Source: Isoetes taiwanensis | Lineage: Eukaryota > Streptophyta > Lycopodiopsida > Isoetales > Isoetaceae | Direction: 5' to 3' | DNA length: 64,000 nucleotides | Assembly: GCA_021234155.1 (NCBI GenBank) | Contig: JAJEKV010000025.1 | Span: 8,772,330-8,836,329 of the forward strand | Shown: positions 55,376 through 64,000 of the stretch, piece by piece | Layout: the number at the start of each line of letters is the position of its first letter | Position numbering within the stretch: the stretch's first letter is position 1 | The notes under the pieces: model-generated | Databases searched by the model: none | What the model saw: only the letters and a program-made list of their open reading frames with translations | What the model was told of the DNA's origin: nothing | Program-made: the position numbers and the translations under genes

Positions 55376-56289
55376 AAATCTCTCCTCAAACAAGAGATTG
55401 TGCCCATGAAGATCTAAAGAAGCTTTGGGTGACAAAGTTGAAATGAATCACGGCTCTGGGTATTTTCCCCAAATGCTTGTTGAATTGAAAAATTAAGGCA
55501 TATCTTTTCTTGTGCGAGGGTTGAAGAATCTGAGCAATGGACAATACAAAGAGTTCATGCAAATTTACAAAAGAATTACAGCTCCTGAAACCTAGGCTGT
55601 GGCTTATTATCTGCATATAAATGGGGAGGCTGCTAATTGGAAGAGCTTCTTGGATTATTATAGAACTCGATGAGAAAGCGAGAGGCGGTTCTTCTAGACC
55701 CAAAAGCATCACATAAAATCCAAGCTGAGCAAGAAGAAAATAGTAAAAGTGACAGTGATGATGAAGATGATAGGAAAAAAACCAAATCAGGTTTCTCTAG
55801 ACCACACATTCAGTTTGAACTCACAATCAAAAAAAAGCGCGAGCAATGTTAGGAGACCAAAATATGCCATTCTTGGTATGTTCAATTATTGGTTGTATTA
55901 CAACGAGAAAAAATCTCAACCTTGACCTAGATTGTTTCTATCAACACAAAAAGGTAACCTCAAATCCACTTCAAGAATCGGGTATGTCTACTACCATTTT
56001 GCATCATGTTGTTTGTATTGTCATGTTGTTGTCTCTATGATGCCATCGTGGGGCATTTAGGTGCAATGGATGCCATAATGATAGATGAGGTATGTGTGAT
56101 CACGGTGAGTGTTGAGTTGTTGGCATGTTGTTTGTGGTGTAGTGATGAGAATAATGCTAGCATTTGTGGTGTGGTGTGTCTCCGTCATGGTGGAGTGGGG
56201 TGATGTGCTGCCAATGGTGCTAAATATGTTGCTACGTTGTGGCGCGTGGCATATGTGGGGTGATAGTAGTAGCAAGTGAGGTGTGTTGT
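55376..56289. other. Flank of element B with weak coding traces
   Basis: It begins with AAAT, which repeats the bases before the 5' LTR. Short plus-strand traces around 55,420-55,860 include an acidic run (SDSDDEDDRKK) but show no family. After 55,990 the sequence becomes GT-rich towards the minisatellite. Confidence 0.4.
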
Positions 56290-56915
56290 ACCAGTGTGGT
56301 GTGGCGTAGGTTGTTGTGCCGCCAATAGTGGTGATAGTGTAGCCTATATTGTGTAGTGTATGCAGGTGTTGTGTGGTATGTCTTGTGTGGTGTGGTGTGG
56401 TGTGGTGTAGGATTCTTGTGCGCCAATAGTGGTGAATGTTGTGTGGTATATCTGCCGTCTTTGTGTGGTATATGTGTGTGTGGTGTGGTGTGTAATGTGG
56501 TGTAGGTTTTATGCTGCCAATAGTGGTGAATGTTGTGTGGTGTGGTGTGTACTTTGTTGTGTGGTATGGTGTAGGTTTTGTGCGTAATAGTGGTCAATGT
56601 TGTGTGGTGTGTGCAGCGTGTCGTGTGTGTGTACTATGTTGTGTGGTGTGGTGTAGGTTTTGTGCCGCCTTGATGGTAGTGGTGATAGTGCGACCCTATG
56701 TTGTGTAGTGCATCTGCGGCGTGTGTCGTGTGGTGTGTGTCTTGTGTTGTGTGGTGTGGTGTAGGTTATCGTGTCGCAATAGTGGTGATAGTGCAACCTA
56801 TATTGTGTGGTGTGTGCAGCGTATTGCGTGGTGTGTAATGTGGTGTGTGGTGCGATGTGGCGTGTGTGTGATGTGTGGTGCGATGTGTATTGTGTGGTGT
56901 GTGATTGTGGTCTTC
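56290..56915. repeat. GT-rich minisatellite (TGTGTGGTGTGG) with longer period
   Basis: Tracts of TGTGTGGTGTGG alternate with the phrase TTGTG(CC)GCCAATAGTGGTGA(T/A), which recurs near 56,315, 56,418, 56,511, 56,578, 56,660 and 56,770, giving a loose period of 65-110 bp. All long frames here (His/Thr/Pro-rich on minus, Val/Cys/Trp-rich on plus) are composition effects. Confidence 0.9.
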
Positions 56916-56969
56916 CATTAGTATGTGGCTTATTATGTTAGGAGGCTGACATATATGGAGTGTTTTGTT

Positions 56970-57770
56970 TTCCAGACTATGGTAGACTTGTGAAGGAATG
57001 GTTGGCTACAACATCAGCTAGGTCAAGCAACGATTGCAAAAACGAGGATAGAAAAACTGATATCAATAGAAAGATTGAGTTGATGGAGCATAAAGCATCG
57101 AAATTAGAGTTACCGGATGATGGCGGTCAATCATGATAGCAAATCCGAAAGCGGCGGAGCTGTTGTTGGTTATGCTTGAACTAAAGGATGAAGAGCTAAA
57201 TGGTACAATGTTGCACGAAATTTTGAATCAATTGAATAAGGAACTAGGGAACTGGAGAAATTGAGCTAAAGGCATGTGAAGCCTTACTGCTGGAGCTGCA
57301 AATGCAAAGATTTGAGATTTTCTCTGAACGTAGTGGCCATGACACTCCTTTAGATCCTGCACTTCCAATGCTTCCTGATGCAGAAGAAGAGGGTGATGAA
57401 GGTTGTCCATATTGTGGACGGTGTCTGAAATAGGAGGGTAAATTGTTGCCAGTTGTGATAGCAGAATGCAGTCATTAGTGTCACATTCCATGTCTGTCAC
57501 TCCATTTGAGGTAAACATTATTATCTCTAACCTCGTTTGCAGACTCTATTGATATTGGATTTGTTTTACAGACATTCTAGAACCTACTGCAGCCCCAGTT
57601 GTGCCCACATTATGTCTTAGACATGGCTTTTGGCTTTTGGTGTTCGAGTGGTACCACAAGTACCAATAAACACAAGTAAGTACCTTAACTAATGTTCTTG
57701 ATGATGTTTGTCACGGGTCTACTAACCCGTGTTTGCGGAAATTGCGAGAATGCGAAATTTGAGGCGAAGG
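56970..57770 (+). pseudogene. Decayed coding traces upstream of the phosphatase copy
   Basis: Plus-strand stretches near 56,975-57,130 and 57,260-57,430 look coding, with a Glu/Asp-rich end and CPYCGRCLK near 57,407. GT...AG-like intron borders are visible at 57,511 and 57,572. No family can be named. Confidence 0.3.
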
Positions 57771-58850
57771 ATATCGGTGATTATCCACGCCTCGATGGAG
57801 TTATGAGGCGCAAGATACCTCCCGGGTGCACCTAGAATTCACCCCATTAGATACTTCAAAGTTAATCCCAGCTGTTGACAGCGGGGATAATCCAAAACGA
57901 AATTTGGATAGTGAACTCAATGCAGTCGTGGCAAGTAACTACCAATGCCACATACCTCATTTCCATTGTGTTACAGAGATAAATGCTACTGCAAGCCATC
58001 ACGACGAGATTCCCAGTGCATCTGTTTTAGGAGGAAAATTAATTCCCCGAGACTCATTTTGCACGGGATCACGCACTAACAAAAGTTTTTCTTTGAACGA
58101 ACATGAGCCCCAGGCGAATCACGGGTGATGAAGTTGACAAAGAAATCCTGGATCCTGAACAAGATGCAGTCTGCTCATCAAGTCCAATACAACCTCAACC
58201 AAGAAAAACCAAGAGGTTAACTAAAATTCTCCTTGTTCTGGATTTTAATGGGGTTTTGGGCAAGTTTTATGACTTGAAAGAGAGGATCCTGCATCGGTGA
58301 GCAGTGGCGTTCGAGAAATTGAACCTTCAAAAGGCGGCGGTTTCGGGCACGGATTCGGGGAGTTCTTAGAATGGTGTTTTTCAAAATTTGAGATTGCATT
58401 GTGGTCGGCATGACTAAGAGTAATGTTGATTTGTTGGTGAGAAAGTTGTTCTTGAGGAATATAAGGCTGATTTCTTTTTATTTGGAATCGGGATGCGCAC
58501 CAACACAAAGTTAAAAGTGGTTAATAAGCCAATTTTCCTTAAGGATCTGTCCAAAGTGTACCGAAATCTTGGAAATACCAAGTGAAAAATTGTTGATAAA
58601 TGACAAGCGAGATATAAAGGGTTACGCTTAACCATCGAACACCATGATATGTCCAAATAGTTTTGCTCAGGATAGATTGGATTCTAATTTCCTTTTGGAG
58701 CAACTCAAACCATAATTTTGGAAGGACTTACATTTCTGAGAAAGTGTAATACGCTTATGTGAAGGAACATCAAATGTGGAACATGTGGGATTCTGAAGAG
58801 TCGCAAGCTTGCATGAAAATACTTTCGACAAGTATTTTCATAAATGAATC
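57770..58850 (+). pseudogene. FCP1-like (NLI-interacting factor-type) phosphatase, decayed copy
   Basis: FCP1-type phosphatases are HAD enzymes that act on phosphoserine in target proteins. The HAD motif I region reads ILLVLDFNGVLG at about 58,226-58,261. After frame changes come EFLEWCFSKFEIALWSA (near 58,360-58,410), KPIFLKDLSKVYRNLG (58,527-58,574), PSNTMICPNSF (near 58,633-58,665) and YVKEHQMW (near 58,757-58,780). These blocks are in the order of the large plant FCP1-like family. About 130 codons precede motif I, mostly open (57,826-58,128). At least five frameshifts or stops break it. No introns are apparent within the domain, so it may be a retrocopy or a gene fragment carried by a transposon. 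Confidence 0.7.
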
Positions 58851-59154
58851 TTAATAAAACTCTTTGAAAGTCAATTTAAGTAAAAATTTTCTATGATATG
58901 TGTTGTACTTTTTAATTTAAAATATTTGAATGGATTGTGAGCAAATGTTCTACCGTGTGTATTTAGGACTAGAGATGATAGAGCCCGGCGGTTTTGTCTA
59001 TCTAAAAGCCACATACACATTTGGGAGTGGTGTTGAGTGGGCTGAAAGCGTAGTGATTAGCTCCACCGGCATGAAAAATTTTGGAAGGCGTCTGCTTGAT
59101 GGTTCAATGATCAATTGATCCTCCTCTTCTCAATGTGATACTTTCATCTGATTT

Positions 59155-59709
59155 GTGATCATCAGGATTGTGCCATCATATGTACATGTTTGCAGATACA
59201 TGGAATACTACTTGATGCTTCAAGAAATGAACCATCCCTTTCATTTCTTTGACCCTCTCTTTCACTCGACATTGTCCAAGGACACGAATAGTTACAAAAC
59301 AATAAGGAAACGTGTGAATCTGGATAAGTGCCAGTACATGTTCGTGTCTGCTTGTGATGGACATCACTGGACTTGTTTTCTGATCGTTCGCACAGAGATA
59401 TAAACCAGGAATATATCACTTTGATAGCATTGGCTTGCATGGCGAAGCCAGACATATTGAGAGGTTAGTGCTTGCTCATTACATTTTCTTTGTTGTCACA
59501 CAATGTCAACAAACTTTCAATGCAGGTTTACGGAATTGCTTGGACATAATAATTTCATCTTTACAACCTCAGATGTTGTAAAAATTTTTAGAACTCCTCT
59601 TCAAACTGATAGTCATTCATGTGGCCCTGCCATATATTCATTTATGCACAAATTTGTGAGGGGGTACTTGAAAGGAGTGAATATATTGTTGCCTAATCTA
59701 GTAAGTTAA
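59155..59709 (+). pseudogene. Second C48 (Ulp1-like) cysteine protease, two exons
   Basis: Exon 1 contains the block YMFVSACDGHHWTCFLIV, giving the catalytic His, and, after a single-base frameshift near 59,400, PGIYHFDSIG with the catalytic Asp. The intron 59,464-59,525 has GTTAGT...TGCAG borders. Exon 2 reads FTELLGHNNF and then PLQTDSHSCGPAIYSFM, with the conserved Gln and the nucleophile Cys, ending at a stop at 59,707-59,709. All four catalytic positions are therefore kept, with only one frameshift. This copy is less decayed than the one at 48.4-49.4 kb and belongs to a different C48 subgroup. A short coding trace at 58,930-59,118 may be an earlier exon. Confidence 0.75.
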
Positions 59710-60263
59710 CTCAAATACAACAGACAAACCAAACTCTATTATTGACAAAGTGTGGTTAACTGCGGGTTGTGGACATTTGGTCGGGATCTAGTTGATGTTA
59801 GAGTGTTCATGCTTGAAATTTTAAGATCGAGAAGCAACAAAAGGCTGGGCCGAGAGGAACATATATGTTGGGAAGTATATAGGTGCATGAGTCACCTCGT
59901 GCTTTAAAATCACCATATATCTTTCTTATGTACATAATTATTCTTTGTAACCTCGATTCATTTGAATAAAAATTCATATTCAATTATATGTTCTTTGTCA
60001 CAAAAATAAGGCATTAAGTGTTCAAAAGAATTCAAATCTTCAAAAGAAATCAAGACAAACTCATTTTACAGCTGAGCACAAAACTTGGATGAGTTCACGA
60101 AAATACGGAATGGTTTTACATTTCAGCCTCATCGAAAGAACTTGAGTAAATTACGTAAAATTTTCTCCCTAACCTAAAGGATCCGCCTATATATATAGTC
60201 TTGTTTTGGCGTTTAGTTGGTGGCATGTGAAGTTTGAATGCGGATCTATGTTGTGAATACTAT

Positions 60264-61130
60264 GCCTAAAGGCGTCTTTTCTTGCCAAATATCATAGGCG
60301 ACGGTTGATCTTCGCCCTTCTTGTAATACATATCTTCCATGACACTATCACCGGCGAGAAACCATGTTCCATTGAGTTGGAAATCTTTCTCCACTATCCA
60401 TTTTGGTTTTGTGCACATCGAGAATCCAAACTTGACACCCTCATCTTTCCCTTTGAACAGCGGCGACAAAATTATCACCAACACTAAGTGCCTCTTGCTA
60501 ACATCGTGGGATTGGAGAAGAACAAGGACCTGCTAGATTTATGGTCCTCCTCAATGTCAACATGCACATTGGAGGATGGTACAATAATTTGAAGTTTCCA
60601 ATCATCAACATAGTGCTTGTTCACACAAGCGTCCCACATGCCATCAAGCAATAAGCTTGAAGCATGAAAGTTCCCTCGATATTACCTTTGCAATGGAGAT
60701 TCAGGATTGAATGCATGTATACAATGGATCTGCCTAGTGTCCAAAATCCTTTTCGCACCCCATGCTTTATTTCTATCTATATCCTCCACCTTGACTTCCC
60801 AAAGAACCTTTTTATATTTTTTCCTCTTCTTGGTTTCGGATGTGTTCATCCCTTTCGGATGTTCCACAAGTAAACATCTCTTCACAACTTCTACCACTTC
60901 ATGAGCATTACCCAATTTTATGATGTATTTTAATTGCGGTTGTCTTAACTATCTCTTCAACTCAACGACCTTGCCATCGTGTTCACCTTTCCCATGGTTA
61001 GAACCAAAAAATTCCACATCATATATAGGCTTGATTGTCGTTTGTGTACCTAGCCACAAAGTAAAATGGTCTAGAAGCCTTGAATTGAGATGTTGCACCA
61101 TTTGAAAAACATAATGTCTCTTTGGCACCC
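60264..61130 (-). pseudogene. Second opposing Cys-rich-type ORF
   Basis: Minus-strand frames 60,682-60,915 (77 codons, VVEVVKRCLLVEHPKGMN, VLWEVKVEDIDRNKAWGAKR) and 60,266-60,484 (GTWFLAGDSVMEDMYYKKGE) look like parts of one protein. The WEVK-x-x-(D/E)-ID block also occurs in the minus-strand gene at about 50,930-50,990. As there, the ORF lies downstream of and opposite to a C48 protease gene. The product is unknown. Confidence 0.45.
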
Positions 61131-64000
61131 TTCCTTTACGCTCCGGATATTTTGTGGTGCTTCATGAGCAGGTATTGCCCGCGAACAAAGTATCGTGTTC
61201 CTATCTTCTTTTTATTTTGGGAGCATGTTGGGTTCCGTGCCAAGGCGCGCGCATCTTTACGCCGCATGTCGCGGCGTTCCCTTCCAGCTTATGGCTCCTC
61301 ATGCGATGGGGGCCAGCGGTGGCGACATTAATTGCCAAGAATTTGAAATTGCGATATCATGCTCACGACTTTTGCTATAGGATTTTTGCGCTATCGCATT
61401 TTGGCTTCAGAATGGGCGCATTAGAATTGCGCCGATAAATGTTGATCTCGGTCGGGATCATATGGTGAGTAGAAACGCATAACAAAAATCGGAGGGTTCT
61501 CTTGCTAAAACTAAATCTAATTATTATATTTCAGGATTCAAGCTCCTCTTGCTTTTGGAGTGTTCTTGGAAGGTAGAAGTTTATGCCATTTTATCACGCA
61601 AGCGGCCGACGTAAGATCCATCATGAAGTTTGAGTTATCCTCATGTCTTTCCTTTGGTTTCATCCTTGCTTCAATGGCCTTTTTTTCCGACTATATTTTG
61701 AAGCTCTTTCGGGTTATTGTTGAAGCTTCGGCTCAAGTTCACCGCGGTGCATTGACAATGAAGGTATTTGCTTCTATAGTTAATGAAGGATTGTGGCTTC
61801 CTTCACTCTAGGTATGAACTTTCTCTATTTATCCTCCAGGTATGCAATAAGGATGATCCTACTCCCTTTTGGTGTAAGCAAGCTTTTATGTTTGGAAGGA
61901 GGAAAAGCAGGTCTCTCCAGTTCTCATTTTGGAGTGTTACCGACATCATGTAAATGTTTGTTGCCTTTTCTCCATTTGCAAATAGCCCTATTCTCTATTT
62001 TCTTTGTCTGAATTTCTCATTCTTGAATAAGCCCATTCTTGAATTGCCCACAATATTTCTTGAAGTGTAGAACGCAATAATGCAGATAGAGCTACTTAAA
62101 TACTATTTAAATACTATTTAGCGGTGTTTGGTGTTGGTCACAATTTTCACATGTCCAAAGGATTCAAGCAATTTATGCTTGTTCATGTTAGCTTGCATGA
62201 TCTGCAGATACTTGAAATGTCATATCGTGCATTGTCTTATGGTTGTAGATAGTGTCATCCAGCATCATGCAAAGAAACTCAGAACATGACTTGCAGGGAC
62301 TATCAATATTGATTTTGGTTATGCATACGAAGATGCATCTACTGAGCTGTGGATATCTGATACCATGTGGTCACTTAAGATTCAAATCTCCATTAGCCAG
62401 ACCTGCTTTCTGCTCTAAACTGCAGTTATTACTGAGAAAGCAGGTCTCAATAAACATTTAGTCTCAAATATTGCTTTAGAGACGGGACGGTTAAAGGTGA
62501 TTTGACAGCCATATCTGGCCTGCTCTGCTAATCCATTAAACCATAACAACATTGCCACGTAATTCTTGGAAGTTAATAGGCCTTGTGTAGATAGAGCTCC
62601 CGGGAGCTTGGTTTGTATGTCTTGTTCATGCTAACTTGCATCATCTGCCGAACTTAGAGTCATGTGGTGCTTTGCCTATATGCGTAGATAGTATCATCCA
62701 AGCACATCATGCAAAAATGGGGAGAATATTGCAAGCCATTTTCTACTTGCCGTGGTAAACAATGTGTTGATTCAAAAGCTGCCTCTAGGTCTATTATATT
62801 TTCCATAGTAATGTTATGTTGGTTTTAAAAGGCTTTGGGGTGCGAGAGGTACATTTTTCTTAGAGTGACTGGAATAGAAAGTGTTCGGTTTCATAAATCC
62901 ATCCTTCCAAATCTAAATAGCTTGATCAATGGGTTTGGTTACTTTTTGCTTTCTGAGAACATTCTATCTGCTATCAATATTGATTTTGGTTATGCATATG
63001 AAGATGCATTTACTAAAAGCTATAGGTTGCAATTCTTGATTTGGATCCAATTCATCCCATGCACTTTTATTCCCCTTACGATACCATGTTGGAATGCATA
63101 GACTTTTATTCCCCAATCAAGTTCTTTGTGAAAAATCTTCATAGAGCCATTTTCAAATCATCGAAGAGTATGGCTCTAGAGTGGGTATTTGTTTCAAAGG
63201 GTTTTTGGTCGCGAGCTTGCTTTTTGCAAGTCTATTGGTGTAGATCCACGGGTAAAACCTTTTTTTACGGCATTTTCTTTCATACTTCTATATTTTTCTC
63301 ATTTTATTCTTCTAAATGCTTAGAAAAATCTTTGCTGGCAATATTAACATTTAGCGTCTTTGGGCAGAGGTTTTGGATTTAGGAGTGCATATCCAATTGA
63401 AGGTTTCAAAATCATGTGTAGCTATATGTTCCATGCACATGGAAGACCTACATGAAATTATTATTAGTAGGCAAGGTCCAATATGCGAGGGAGGTCACAT
63501 GTTACATTTATGAAAGCCGTGAAAATTGAAGCGAAGTGTGGAAATTGGCCCGAAGTGAATGGCATGAGACAAGCACACCTAAAGGTATGCATGCTAAATA
63601 CCTCCAGGACATATGATGTTACCCTCTTGCATTGAGCTTCAAGGAGATTTTGTAAACCTTTAGTAAATTGTCATGCTCTTTTTAGGCAATAGTCTTCACT
63701 TTAGTGCATAGGGTTATAAATTAGTCGGACAATGTTTCCTTCTAATTGTGCAATTTATGTCTGATGTAATTATATTTATAAATGAGGAGATGTAGCAGCT
63801 CTAGCAGATTTGGGGTTTGGCTTGGAAGGACCATTGTCCTAGAGAGCTTTTGCTCATTGTTTATCATCGGCATAGCGGCGAGTTTGTTGACATCATTTGA
63901 TGGTTCAACTGTTGTGTTTCTATTTGAAGTCATGGAAGAAGCGGTTGTAAAAGATCCCTTTGTTGTTTTGTGGTAAGAGGAGTTTATGCTATTGTGGAGT
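61131..64000. other. Right-edge sequence with duplicated phrases, no gene assigned
   Basis: A few plus-strand frames of 80-113 codons (61,154-61,438; 61,560-61,811; 63,041-63,382) are open but unrecognised. Possible splice acceptors (ATATTTCAG at 61,526-61,534) suggest exons of a gene or transposon that continues beyond the window. Two repeat pairs are listed separately. Confidence 0.35.
62193..63030. repeat. Two diverged direct-repeat pairs
   Basis: TATCAATATTGATTTTGGTT and following bases occur at 62,298 and 62,973 (about 50 bp alike). TAGCTTGCATGATCTGC...GTAGATAGTGTCATCCA at 62,189-62,263 is matched by 62,631-62,700. The pairs point to an old duplication of 440-680 bp. Confidence 0.65.

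Noticed and set aside
56232..56921. Several His/Thr-rich or Val/Cys-rich frames
   Set aside because: Produced by the GT-rich minisatellite on either strand.

Overview
The window looks like a stretch of a large, repeat-rich plant nuclear genome. A seed plant is likely and a gymnosperm is possible, but the sequence does not fix the species. It holds a spliced plant pectin methylesterase gene (22.35-23.98 kb) and a small plant-type ORF (28.0 kb). Nested LTR retrotransposons, a Ulp1-carrying DNA transposon, LINE and SINE remnants and minisatellites fill most of the rest. No bacterial-style operons, CRISPR arrays or intact tRNA/rRNA genes are visible.

Layout. (1) 1-3.6 kb: GC-rich and palindromic repeats, then a decayed ORF of unknown family. 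(2) 3,627-14,598: a Ty3/gypsy element (element A) with matching LTRs, a near-match 5-bp target duplication, decayed gag-pro-RT-RH-IN and about 3 kb of further coding sequence after the integrase. It split the decayed ORF, which resumes at 14.6-16.5 kb. (3) 16.5-22.3 kb: sparse sequence with a 66-bp tandem repeat, microsatellites and a GC-rich hairpin seen three times in the window. (4) 22.35-23.98 kb: pectin methylesterase. (5) 24-31.6 kb: SINE-like sequence, the 84-aa ORF, and a 1.03-kb tandem duplication of LINE 3'-end sequence. (6) 31,590-55,375: a chromodomain Ty3/gypsy element (element B) with LTRs at both ends and an AAAT direct repeat outside them. Its 3' LTR is split by an 8.8-kb DNA transposon (45,044-53,882) that carries a C48/Ulp1 protease gene and an opposing ORF. 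(7) 55.4-64 kb: a GT-rich minisatellite, a decayed FCP1-like phosphatase copy, a second C48 protease with a second opposing ORF, and unassigned repeats.

The most unusual feature is in element B. Upstream of gag it carries two extra same-strand ORFs. Each has a TATA box about 100 bp before its ATG, and further upstream a pair of conserved 57-71-bp hairpins. The first ORF is a long charged protein ending in a recognisable histone H3 fold. Some positions resemble centromeric H3 (CENH3), but the loop length is that of canonical H3. The second ORF is unidentified. A retroelement that combines an H3-like protein with an integrase chromodomain is, as far as I know, undescribed.

Most coding sequence here is broken by single-base frameshifts and stops. 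Comparing the two copies of the 1.03-kb duplication suggests that many small indels fall at or next to CG dinucleotides, so some breaks, including the two in the pectin methylesterase, may be sequencing or assembly errors rather than real decay.
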